Shown one piece after another: positions 7,967-14,987 of a DNA stretch of 22,606 nucleotides. Where the stretch lies: positions 1-22,606 of the forward strand of contig CAZFTD010000042.1 in assembly GCA_964521525.1 (NCBI GenBank). Reading direction: 5' to 3'. Made by a program: the position numbers and the translations under genes. This DNA comes from CALEUX01 sp964521525. GTDB lineage: Bacteria; Bacteroidota; Bacteroidia; Bacteroidales; Marinilabiliaceae. Below the pieces are notes generated by a model. It saw only the letters and a list, made by a program, of their open reading frames with translations, did no database searches and was not told the origin of the DNA. Positions within the stretch are counted from its first letter, which is position 1, and the number at the start of each line of letters is the position of its first letter.

Positions 7967-8067
7967 GTTAGGTGTTAGCTCTTAGTTATTAGCTGTTAGG
8001 TGTTAGCTGTTAGGTGTTAGGTGTTAGGTGCTAGCAGCTAGGAGCTAAGAACTAAGAGCTAAGAACT
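7967..8067. repeat. TTAG/CTAA-rich repeat forming a long imperfect hairpin
   Basis: The left part is made of tandem GTTAGGTGTTAGCT-like units and the right part of CTAAGA/AGCTAA units in the opposite sense. A perfect 13-base inverted repeat joins TTAGCTCTTAGTT (7975-7987) with AACTAAGAGCTAA (8050-8062). After one mismatch, six further pairs follow (7989-7994 with 8043-8048). The element lies between hemL and fmt and could end or stabilise the transcript. Related, less regular blocks occur in other spacers of the window. Confidence 0.75.
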
Positions 8068-8182
8068 TCTGCCGGTAAACTGTTGCCTTTATACTGGTTT
8101 TTTTATCACTTATTTTTACGAAATTTGCTCCGCAGCCTTGGTTTATATCCGATGCGGGCTAAATAATGAAAAAACCAGCTAA

Positions 8183-9139
8183 ATGAATAATCTCCGAATT
8201 GTATTTATGGGAACGCCGGGTTTTGCTACCGAAAGTTTGCAAGCCCTGATTAATAATGGTTTTAATGTTGTTGGTGTTATTACAGCCCCCGACAAGCCGG
8301 CCGGTCGTGGACAAAAATTAACCCAGTCGCCTGTTAAGGAACTGGCTCTAAAACTAGGGCTAAAGGTACTTCAACCTGTTAATTTAAAAGATCCGGCATT
8401 TTTAGAAGAACTAAAAGAACTTAAGCCTGATTTGCAAATTGTTGTTGCTTTCAGGATGTTGCCCGAATCGGTTTGGTCGCTCCCATCCAAAGGCTCTTTT
8501 AACCTTCATGCATCATTGCTTCCTCAATATCGGGGGGCAGCTCCAATTAACTGGGCCATCATAAACGGAGAAACCGAAACAGGAGTTTCTACTTTTTTTC
8601 TTAAACATGAAATTGATACCGGAAACATTATTCTTCAAAAAAAGATTCCCATTTTACCCGATGATACTGCCGGTTCGGTTCACGATAAACTGATGATGAA
8701 AGGGGCTGACTTGGTTGTTGAAACAGCCAAAGCAATTGCCTTGGGCGATGTAACAGAAACGCCTCAGGATAATTTGGATGCAAGCACCCTGAAAAACGCT
8801 CCCAAAATTTTTAAGGACGATTGTAAAATTGATTGGAATACCCCTGCTTCAGATATTTATAATAAAGTTCGGGGGTTAAGTCCCTATCCAACTGCGTGGA
8901 GTAATTTATTTTTACCTGACGGCACCGAAATAGGGCTTAAAGTTTTCTTCACCAGGGTTACTTCAAACAAAACACTTAAGCCCGGTGAAACCCGCTGCGA
9001 TGGGAAAAAAAACATTGTGGCAGGAACTGCCACAACCGATATTGAATTAACAGATATTCAATTGGCCGGAAAAAAAAGAATGTCCATTGAAGAATTGCTG
9101 AATGGTTTTAAATGGCAGCCCGGAGCTAAACTTATATAA
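8183..9139 (+). CDS. fmt: Methionyl-tRNA formyltransferase
   Basis: 318 residues, normal length. It transfers a formyl group from 10-formyl-tetrahydrofolate to the initiator Met-tRNA in the cytoplasm. The N-terminal Rossmann-like formyltransferase domain starts RIVFMGTPGFA. The catalytic triad appears as N107 and H109 in SFNLHASLLPQYRGAAPINW and D145 in HEIDTGNIIL, one position off from E. coli N108/H110/D146. The C-terminal OB-like tRNA-binding domain covers about 205-318 and includes IYNKVRGLSPYPTAW. The ATG at 8183 gives the canonical N-terminus. It is separated from hemL by a 266-base repeat-bearing spacer and is not obviously linked in function to its neighbours. Peptide deformylase is not adjacent. 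Confidence 0.96.
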   Translation: MNNLRIVFMGTPGFATESLQALINNGFNVVGVITAPDKPAGRGQKLTQSPVKELALKLGLKVLQPVNLKDPAFLEELKELKPDLQIVVAFRMLPESVWSLPSKGSFNLHASLLPQYRGAAPINWAIINGETETGVSTFFLKHEIDTGNIILQKKIPILPDDTAGSVHDKLMMKGADLVVETAKAIALGDVTETPQDNLDASTLKNAPKIFKDDCKIDWNTPASDIYNKVRGLSPYPTAWSNLFLPDGTEIGLKVFFTRVTSNKTLKPGETRCDGKKNIVAGTATTDIELTDIQLAGKKRMSIEELLNGFKWQPGAKLI

Positions 9140-9472
9140 TTAACCATTGACAAATGACAGAAGCTTTTAGTTTCTGACTGTTAGTTCTTAGCTTCTAGTA
9201 TTTAATAACTAATAACTTACGTCTCATTACGAATGACTTGATGCCAAATAATTAGTCTTCATAATATAAACCTATCTAACTGACATTGAAACCACTAAAT
9301 AACCTGAATAAAATCGAAGAATTAAATTTAAACAGATAATAAGCTAAATCCTTATATTTGTTCACAAATTGGCTGATTTTTTTGTGTAGTGGCTAATATC
9401 CGGCTCACACAAAAATGCAACTAAACAAAGCCAATCATATGCTTATAAAATATAAACGTTAATTAATATCCA
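9140..9472. other. Intergenic spacer with TTAG-type repeat remnant and possible promoter
   Basis: This 333-base AT-rich spacer between fmt and the glucosaminidase gene has no convincing ORF. Its left part (about 9160-9225) is TTAG/CTAA-rich and contains the inverted pair GAAGCT (9160-9165) and AGCTTC (9190-9195), resembling the repeat after hemL. The right part carries a TATATTTG box at 9353-9360 and otherwise shows nothing recognisable. Confidence 0.6.
9353..9360 (+). promoter_or_regulatory. Possible Bacteroidota -7 box (TATATTTG)
   Basis: TATATTTG matches the TAnnTTTG -7 consensus of Bacteroidota primary sigma factors. It lies about 112 bases before the glucosaminidase start. No clear TTTG/TTG -33 element is seen 19-21 bases upstream, so the call is weak and rests on one box in AT-rich DNA. 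Confidence 0.3.
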
Positions 9473-10429
9473 ATGGTAAAAAGAAACGCAGTTCACCTGG
9501 TCTTATCAGTCCTCTTGTTCAGCTTTTCAGCAAACGCCCTGTTGTCGCAACGAAAAATAACCCGCGAAGAATATATTCAAACCTATAAAGATTGGGCCAT
9601 TCAGGATATGAAGCGCTCAGGCATCCCTGCCAGTATAAAGCTTGCCCAAGGCATATTGGAATCAGGCGATGGTAATAGTCGTCTGGCAGTTGAAGCCAAT
9701 AATCATTTCGGCATAAAATGCCATACCGAATGGGACGGTCCCAGAATATTTCACCATGATGATGCGCGTAACGAATGTTTCAGAAAATACGACAGTCCGT
9801 TATTATCATTCGAAGACCATACCACATTTTTAACATCACGCAGTCGCTACCAGAATTTGTTTAACCTTGACCCTACCGACTATAAAGGCTGGGCACAAGG
9901 ACTAAAAGATGCCGGATATGCTACCAATCCTCAATATCCTCAATTACTTATTAAAATAATTGAAGAAAACCAACTCTATTTATTGGATGAAGAGGGTGGC
10001 GATGAAGCCCGTATGACCCAAAAACAGAACCAACGACGCAGAACAAGCGGCACACTGGTAATAAACCCCTACGCACAAAGGGCTGTTGATTACAACAACG
10101 GCGTTAAGTATATTGAAGTTCAAGATGGTGATACTTACGAGAGTATTACCCGCATGTTTAACCTAAGAGACTGGGAACTTGGCCATTATAATGACATACC
10201 CAAAAATGCCGACCTGAAAAAATACCGCTATCTGTATATTGAATCAAAACGTCGGAGAGCACATCCCAATCATCCAACCCATATCGTTAAAGAAGGAGAA
10301 ACAATGCACCTGATTTCGCAGCAATATGGCGTTCGTATGGCCCGGCTTTATTATTTCAATAATATGGAAAAAGGCGCTCAACCCAAACCTGGCGATAAAC
10401 TCAATCTCCGAAAAAAAATTAGAGAATAA
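9473..10429 (+). CDS. Secreted GH73 glucosaminidase-domain protein with LysM
   Basis: 318 residues. An N-terminal signal peptide covers about 1-25 (basic start, then LVLSVLLFSFSANALLS), so it is exported to the periplasm or surface. Residues about 35-168 are a mannosyl-glycoprotein endo-beta-N-acetylglucosaminidase (GH73) domain, with E63 in GILESGDGNS as the expected general acid, followed by NNHFGIKC and the conserved DHTTFLTSRSRYQNLF. The C-terminal part holds a degenerate LysM-like segment (about 212-258) and a clear LysM domain (about 270-314: HIVKEGETMHLISQQYGV, then KPGDKL). These bind peptidoglycan, so the protein is probably an autolysin that cuts glycan strands in cell-wall remodelling or separation. 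cdd starts 4 bases downstream and may be co-transcribed. Confidence 0.9.
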   Translation: MVKRNAVHLVLSVLLFSFSANALLSQRKITREEYIQTYKDWAIQDMKRSGIPASIKLAQGILESGDGNSRLAVEANNHFGIKCHTEWDGPRIFHHDDARNECFRKYDSPLLSFEDHTTFLTSRSRYQNLFNLDPTDYKGWAQGLKDAGYATNPQYPQLLIKIIEENQLYLLDEEGGDEARMTQKQNQRRRTSGTLVINPYAQRAVDYNNGVKYIEVQDGDTYESITRMFNLRDWELGHYNDIPKNADLKKYRYLYIESKRRRAHPNHPTHIVKEGETMHLISQQYGVRMARLYYFNNMEKGAQPKPGDKLNLRKKIRE

Positions 10430-10433
10430 ACCA

Positions 10434-10913
10434 ATGATTGAAAAAACAATAAAGATACCGGTAATTGAATATGGCAATATGTCTGAGCTGACCGAAGAGG
10501 ATGCTTTGCTGGCACAGAAGGCTATTGAATCAGCTAAAAATGCCTATGCGCCTTATTCGGGTTTCTGTGTAGGCGCTGCATTGAAATTGGAAAATGGAGA
10601 AATAATTACCGGAAACAATCAGGAAAATGCAGCTTACCCTTCGGGTTTGTGTGCCGAGCGGGTGGCTATATTTTGGGCTGGTGCTCAATATCATGATATT
10701 CCGGTAAAGGTAATGGCTGTTGCGGCATTTAAGGATGGTGTAATGACAACCGCTCCCATCTCACCTTGCGGTGCCTGCCGGCAGGTACTGTCCGAATATG
10801 AGCATCGGTTTTCACAACCAATATCTATTGTATTACTTGGTCAAAACCGCATACTTAAATTTAATCAATCCACTTATTTGTTACCGCTCGGCTTCGAACC
10901 CTCGGTATTGTAA
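10434..10913 (+). CDS. cdd: Cytidine deaminase
   Basis: 159 residues from ATG 10434. An upstream in-frame start at 10326 would lie inside the glucosaminidase gene and add residues foreign to the family, so it is rejected. The enzyme deaminates cytidine and deoxycytidine to uridine forms in pyrimidine salvage. The N-terminal AKNAYAPYSGFCVGAAL is typical. The zinc and proton-shuttle motif is C73-A-E75, and the second zinc motif is P111-C112-G-A-C115-RQ, together the three-cysteine type of small tetrameric bacterial enzymes. It follows the glucosaminidase by 4 bases and is the last + strand gene before the convergent minus-strand series. Confidence 0.94.
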   Translation: MIEKTIKIPVIEYGNMSELTEEDALLAQKAIESAKNAYAPYSGFCVGAALKLENGEIITGNNQENAAYPSGLCAERVAIFWAGAQYHDIPVKVMAVAAFKDGVMTTAPISPCGACRQVLSEYEHRFSQPISIVLLGQNRILKFNQSTYLLPLGFEPSVL

Positions 10914-10939
10914 AAAGTAGCGAACAAGCGGAAAAGCGG

Positions 10940-11025
10940 AAGTTTTTTAGTTTATAGTTGTAAAGTTCGAAGTTATACAGCTCGTAAATTCTATCAACAA
11001 ACAGCTAAGCTATAACAGTTTGCAG
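10940..11025. repeat. TTAG/CTAA-type intergenic repeat between convergent genes
   Basis: The spacer between cdd and xseB contains TAGTTTATAGTTGT at 10948-10961. The same 14 bases occur as reverse complement at 14871-14884 near the MORN-gene/dnaK spacer. The block continues with AAGTTCGAAGTTATACAGCTC and CAGCTAAGCTATAACAG, in the style of the repeat after hemL. It lies where two transcripts converge, so it might help termination, but no strong hairpin with a T-tract is visible. Confidence 0.5.
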
Positions 11026-11051
11026 CTTTTTCGATTTAGAATACCGTGGTT

Positions 11052-11255
11052 TCAGGATTCCATTTCTTTCAGAATTTTCTCAACTTCGGCCTCGGTTTGC
11101 AGGAGTTTCTCACGACAGGTGCGTATTAAAAAAGAAACTCTTTTAACCTTTTCAGAAAGATCGTCAACGTCCATCTCATCATTCTCCATTTGTTCAAGAA
11201 TCTCCTCTATTTCGGTAATGGCTTCATTGTAGCCGGGTTTCTTTTTTGTTGTCAT
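11052..11255 (-). CDS. xseB: Exonuclease VII small subunit
   Basis: 67 residues from the ATG at 11253-11255. An upstream in-frame start at 11279 would overlap the end of the histidine kinase gene and does not fit the family. XseB forms a small two-helix protein that assembles in several copies with XseA to make exonuclease VII, which degrades single-stranded DNA from both ends. Visible family features are YNEAITEIEEILEQMENDE and the second helix LLQTEAEVEKILKEM. It begins 10 bases after the histidine kinase stop, so the two are probably co-transcribed, and xseA lies upstream of the kinase on the same strand. Confidence 0.88.
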   Translation of the reverse strand: MTTKKKPGYNEAITEIEEILEQMENDEMDVDDLSEKVKRVSFLIRTCREKLLQTEAEVEKILKEMES

Positions 11256-11265
11256 AAAAATGTAA

Positions 11266-12261
11266 TTAATTAACTGCAATTGATGCAGAAGGAACTGTAA
11301 ACTTTACAGATGTACCTTCTCCCAGTCTGCTTTTAATTTGAATTGACCCTCGGTTAAGCTCTACAAACTCTTTACTAAGTATGAGGCCAAAGCCTGTACC
11401 TTTCTCATTAAAAGTACCCACCGTTGAATGAGCTGTTTCTATATTGAAGGCCTTTTCAATTTGTTCACTGTTCATCCCCACACCAGAGTCAATCACTTCT
11501 ATTTCAATCATCCCATCGGCTCTTTTTTGGCCTGTAATGTGAATAACACTACCCACTCGTGAGAATTTAATAGCATTACCTACCAGATTACGCAATACCG
11601 TTGAATAAATATTGGAATCGGCATATGATAATAAATCCGGCTCCATTTTTAAAGCTATAACAATATCCTTTTCCTGGGCCGATAATCGAAGCAAATTCAC
11701 AACATTGCCTGTTAATATATTCAAATCGAGCTTTTCGGGTTTGTAATCGGTGGTTCCCATTTGCGTTCGCGACCATTGAAGCAGGTTTTCAACCAAGGCG
11801 TAAAGACGGGTGGTTGACTGATGTACCATTTTACTGTAGTTTAACACCTCAGAGGGGTTCATGGTTTCTGAATGCAACACCAGCATTTCTGATAACCCCA
11901 TTAAAGAATTAAAAGGGCTTTTTAAATCGTGGGCAATAATTGAGAAAAACTTATCCTTGTCTGTATTCTTCTTGGTGAGTTCCTTAACTTCCTTTTTAAG
12001 TTTTTTGAGTTCTTTGCATTTGGAGTTTCCTCTCACCCATAACACAATAATAATCAAAAAAAGAAATGCAATGGCCGCAATAGGAACAATGCCAATATCA
12101 GTTAACACGCCGCTCAAAAACAAATTAGTTTTCCGGTCAGGAAGCAAGGTTTCTGAATTAATAAAATTGGAGGCAGCCAATGTTTGCAAATTTAAAGGCA
12201 GAAAAATGAAAATAAGCAAAAACTGGCACAACTTAATGGAACGGGTTTGGATTATTGCCAT
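11266..12261 (-). CDS. Membrane sensor histidine kinase
   Basis: 331 residues. An N-terminal hydrophobic segment (about 9-29, possibly a signal anchor) and a second one (about 57-77) enclose only about 27 residues, so there is almost no external sensor domain. A coiled region (about 81-104) leads to HisKA with the phosphoacceptor H111 in FFSIIAHDLKSPF. The HATPase_c domain has the N box with N225 and N229 (LRNLVGNAIKFS), the G1 box D258-SGVGM and the G2 box GTGFGL (288-293). It should autophosphorylate H111 and pass phosphate to a response regulator, but none lies in the window. The gene sits between xseA (262 bases upstream) and xseB (10 bases downstream). The signal it senses cannot be read from the sequence. 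Confidence 0.92.
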   Translation of the reverse strand: MAIIQTRSIKLCQFLLIFIFLPLNLQTLAASNFINSETLLPDRKTNLFLSGVLTDIGIVPIAAIAFLFLIIIVLWVRGNSKCKELKKLKKEVKELTKKNTDKDKFFSIIAHDLKSPFNSLMGLSEMLVLHSETMNPSEVLNYSKMVHQSTTRLYALVENLLQWSRTQMGTTDYKPEKLDLNILTGNVVNLLRLSAQEKDIVIALKMEPDLLSYADSNIYSTVLRNLVGNAIKFSRVGSVIHITGQKRADGMIEIEVIDSGVGMNSEQIEKAFNIETAHSTVGTFNEKGTGFGLILSKEFVELNRGSIQIKSRLGEGTSVKFTVPSASIAVN

Positions 12262-12523
12262 ATAAAGAAATGCTTCTATAGAATAAAAAACTCAAGAATA
12301 AATATATTTTTCACCAGAACTCCCGTCTACGCAGGAAGGCATTTCACATAACCACTATTTTCATTTTTCTGAAACAACAAAACAAAACCACATGGTTCGA
12401 AAGCAAGGATTACTAATTAATAATCCGGTTTAAAATCTCGTCTGAAAATTAGAAAGAATATTCTGAATTATAAAACAGTACATTACTTTTTAATGATGCT
12501 AAATATCTTTTTAAGCTACTAAA

Positions 12524-13903
12524 CTAACGCTTTCCTTTAATAACACTGGCCACACGCCCATCTCTGAATCTTGTTTCAATGCATTGGCCTTCGGTTAGCA
12601 CCTGGCCATCCTTAATAAGTTTACCATCGCTATAAGTAAGTGTATAACCCCGTTTCAGTAACTCAATGGGGTTGTTAAGCCTGTTGCTTATTTCGTAAAA
12701 CCGCAACTGTTTATTTTGATGTTTCAGAAGTGTTAAAGATAACAATGTCAAATGTTTCTTTTTTTCAATTAAGCCGGATAGCCCTGTATTTATTTTTCTT
12801 TGACTGATACGGTTTAAATCACTTGCCAAGCCGTTAATTTTAACATTCTGAGATTGCAGCAACCTTTTGGATTTCAAAGGCAGCGCACTCTCAATTCTTT
12901 CAACCTGAAATTTCTTTTGCTGAAGCAGAAGATGAACTTTTGGACTAAAGCTATTAACCACCGACAATAAATAGTGTTTCCGGCTTTGCAATTCGCTATG
13001 GGTCCACTCCAATAAAAGATCGGCGTATTGGTTAATCCGTTCAAGAAATTCAACCGATTTGGATATCAAAAATTCTGCAACAGCCGTGGGTGTTTTCAGG
13101 GCTTTATGCGCCACCAAATCAGCAACCGACTGGTCTCTTTCGTGGCCTATACCGGTGATAACAGGAATTGGGAATTGTGTTATATTGTAGGCCAGCCAGT
13201 AATCGTCGAAGCACAACAAGTCAAGTGTGGCGCCTCCACCTCTTATAATAACTACCAAATCGAAAAACGGCAGATGCTCATAAACTGCATCAAATGCTTT
13301 TGCAATGGATTCAGAAGCCTGGTCGCCCTGCATGATGGCTGGAAACAGGTGATGATAGAACTTAATTCCAAAGCTGTTATGTTCCAACTGGTTAACAAAA
13401 TCGCCATACCCGGCAGCTGTTGGCGATGAAATAATGGCAATATGCTGAGGAACAGTTGGGAAGTTTAGTTCGCGGTTCATATCAAAAACGCCTTCCTGAT
13501 GCAACCGTTGAATAACTTCACGTTTTCGTTGCTCCAGATCGCCAAGCGTATAGGTTGGATCGATATCGCGAATAATCAGACTTAGTCCGTAAACCTCTTG
13601 AAATTCAATATGAACCTGAACCATTACTTTGAGCCCAGAATTAAGCGAACGGCCTGTGGAGGTTTCAAAATAGGGTTTCAACATGCGGTAAGTGTACGAC
13701 CAGATAATCGCTTTAGCACGGGCTACAATTTGATCGTTGTTGTCGGACTTTTCGATTAATTCGAGATAACAATGGCCATTACGGTTTTCGCGGAATTCGG
13801 CAATTTCGGCTCTAACCCAAATGGGCGCTGTGAAACTTTCAGTTAAAACATCCTTTATTTGCTGATTTAGCTGAAAAAGTGATAATATTTCTTTTGGGGC
13901 CAT
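12524..13903 (-). CDS. xseA: Exonuclease VII large subunit
   Basis: 459 residues, normal for XseA, the catalytic subunit of exonuclease VII, which digests single-stranded DNA in repair and recombination. The N-terminal OB-fold (about 1-105) includes FTAPIWVRAEIAEF. The catalytic core has the family signatures IAIISSPTAAGYGDF, VVIIRGGGATLDL and ITGIGHERDQSVADLVAHKA with its conserved glycines and Asp residues. A long coiled-coil region (about 270-410) binds XseB, and the end, RGYTLTYSDGKLI, is also typical. It starts 45 bases after the stop of the MORN-repeat protein gene, so the two may be co-transcribed. Its partner xseB lies 1.3 kb downstream beyond the histidine kinase gene. Confidence 0.96.
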   Translation of the reverse strand: MAPKEILSLFQLNQQIKDVLTESFTAPIWVRAEIAEFRENRNGHCYLELIEKSDNNDQIVARAKAIIWSYTYRMLKPYFETSTGRSLNSGLKVMVQVHIEFQEVYGLSLIIRDIDPTYTLGDLEQRKREVIQRLHQEGVFDMNRELNFPTVPQHIAIISSPTAAGYGDFVNQLEHNSFGIKFYHHLFPAIMQGDQASESIAKAFDAVYEHLPFFDLVVIIRGGGATLDLLCFDDYWLAYNITQFPIPVITGIGHERDQSVADLVAHKALKTPTAVAEFLISKSVEFLERINQYADLLLEWTHSELQSRKHYLLSVVNSFSPKVHLLLQQKKFQVERIESALPLKSKRLLQSQNVKINGLASDLNRISQRKINTGLSGLIEKKKHLTLLSLTLLKHQNKQLRFYEISNRLNNPIELLKRGYTLTYSDGKLIKDGQVLTEGQCIETRFRDGRVASVIKGKR

Positions 13904-13948
13904 TTATTTGTTCGATTCCCGTTATTTAACACCGTGTTTGTTCAAACC

Positions 13949-14782
13949 TCAACGTCCCATCATATAACCATCGGGGTCTTTCATATAGTTTTCAGGATCT
14001 TTTAATCGTCCTTTGTTTTGCTCAAATTCGCGGAATCTTCCTTCCTGTTCCTTGCTGAATTTATCCTTATCAACAGGCACGCCACGCTCATAAGTTACCC
14101 GGTAATCCTCATATCCGGCAATATTAAAGAAAAACCAGGGGCCCTGCATATAGCCATTTTCATACATTCCATAAATCTCGCGCCGGCCATTCTCGTAAAA
14201 CACGGTATAAGGGCCATGTAAAACGCCGTTTTTATAAGTCATTCTGATGCGCTCCCCTCCACGTGGGTAGTAAATGGTTTCAATGCCATCCTGCTTGCCC
14301 TTATTCCAGTTCGAAAGCGAAGAAACTGCTCCTGTTCTGTAGTATGAATATGACTCTCCATGCTTTACATTATCCACGTAATTCTCTTTCCCCACCATAC
14401 GGCCACTGGTATCGTAAAATATCCATTCGCCCTGTTTGGCGTTGCCTTTGTAAACACCTTCGGCCATTTTTTTACCATCCTCATCAAACAAAACACCCTG
14501 ACCTGTTTCGGTTTGTTCATCGTAAACAATACGTGCCATTAAACGACCGTTTTGGTGATAACGCACCATTTCGCCCACCAAACGATTGTTCTTAAAAAAG
14601 GCTTTATACATTAATGTTCCGTTCGGATATTTACGTTCCCATCGTCCCTGACGCAAGCCTTGAGCATCGGTATAATTCAATGTTTCCTGCTGACTGTTTC
14701 CCGGATTTAATGTGGATGGTTCCTGAGCGTTAACAGCAGATATTGCCAATAAAGCAATCATCAAAAACAAAATAAACCTCAT
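13949..14782 (-). CDS. Exported MORN/YwqK-type repeat protein
   Basis: 277 residues with a signal peptide (about 1-20, MRFILFLMIALLAISAVNAQ). The middle (about 40-235) is a run of YwqK/MORN_2-like repeats of about 22 residues, each with the pattern G-x-x-x-x-Y-x-x-N/D-G-x-x, for example RQGRWERKYPNGTLMYKAFF, KQGEWIFYDTSGRMVGK and HGPYTVFYENGRREIYG. Database names often call such proteins antitoxin YwqK, but the repeat itself says little about function and no toxin partner is adjacent. In Bacteroidota these are common exported proteins of unknown role. The C-terminus (about 240-277) is charged, then repeats DPENYMKDPDGYM. The gene is first in the series leading to xseA. Confidence 0.85.
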   Translation of the reverse strand: MRFILFLMIALLAISAVNAQEPSTLNPGNSQQETLNYTDAQGLRQGRWERKYPNGTLMYKAFFKNNRLVGEMVRYHQNGRLMARIVYDEQTETGQGVLFDEDGKKMAEGVYKGNAKQGEWIFYDTSGRMVGKENYVDNVKHGESYSYYRTGAVSSLSNWNKGKQDGIETIYYPRGGERIRMTYKNGVLHGPYTVFYENGRREIYGMYENGYMQGPWFFFNIAGYEDYRVTYERGVPVDKDKFSKEQEGRFREFEQNKGRLKDPENYMKDPDGYMMGR

Positions 14783-14854
14783 GGTTATAAATATTTTTAT
14801 ATAATAATTGTGCGTTTTCGGAATTTGGCATTAGGCCGAAATAAACATCTAAAT

Positions 14855-14890
14855 TATAGACTATTAACTAACAACTATAAACTACAACCG
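14855..14890. repeat. CTAA-rich intergenic repeat block
   Basis: The block contains ACTATTAACTAACAACTATAAACTACAAC-like sequence. Its bases 14871-14884 are the reverse complement of 10948-10961. It belongs to the same dispersed TTAG/CTAA type seen after hemL, after fmt and after cdd, and lies between the MORN-protein gene and the dnaK terminator. Confidence 0.5.
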
Positions 14891-14912
14891 TCTCCTCATC
14901 TTTCTCAAAAAT

Positions 14913-14943
14913 AAAAAAAAGTCCCCCAATTGGGAGACTTTTT
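14913..14943 (-). terminator. Intrinsic terminator downstream of dnaK
   Basis: Read on the minus strand, AAAAAGTCTCCCAATTGGGGGACTTTTTTTT forms a near-perfect hairpin around the palindrome CCCAATTGGG, with a T-tract after it (pieces: AAAAAGTC pairs with GACTTTTT). It lies about 45 bases after the dnaK stop. The A-rich left side makes it possibly bidirectional, but no + strand gene ends here. Confidence 0.85.
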
Positions 14944-14987
14944 AAGTGAAAATATATATTGATTTTAATGAATACCTTTAAAACCGG

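Noticed and set aside
10326..10433. Upstream in-frame start that would lengthen cytidine deaminase by 36 residues
   Set aside because: It lies within the glucosaminidase gene, the added residues do not match cytidine deaminases, and the ATG at 10434 gives the normal N-terminus.
12300..12345. CTCCCGTCTACGCAGGAAGG, resembling part of a short palindromic mobile repeat
   Set aside because: The inverted symmetry is partial and there is no second copy or target duplication in the window.
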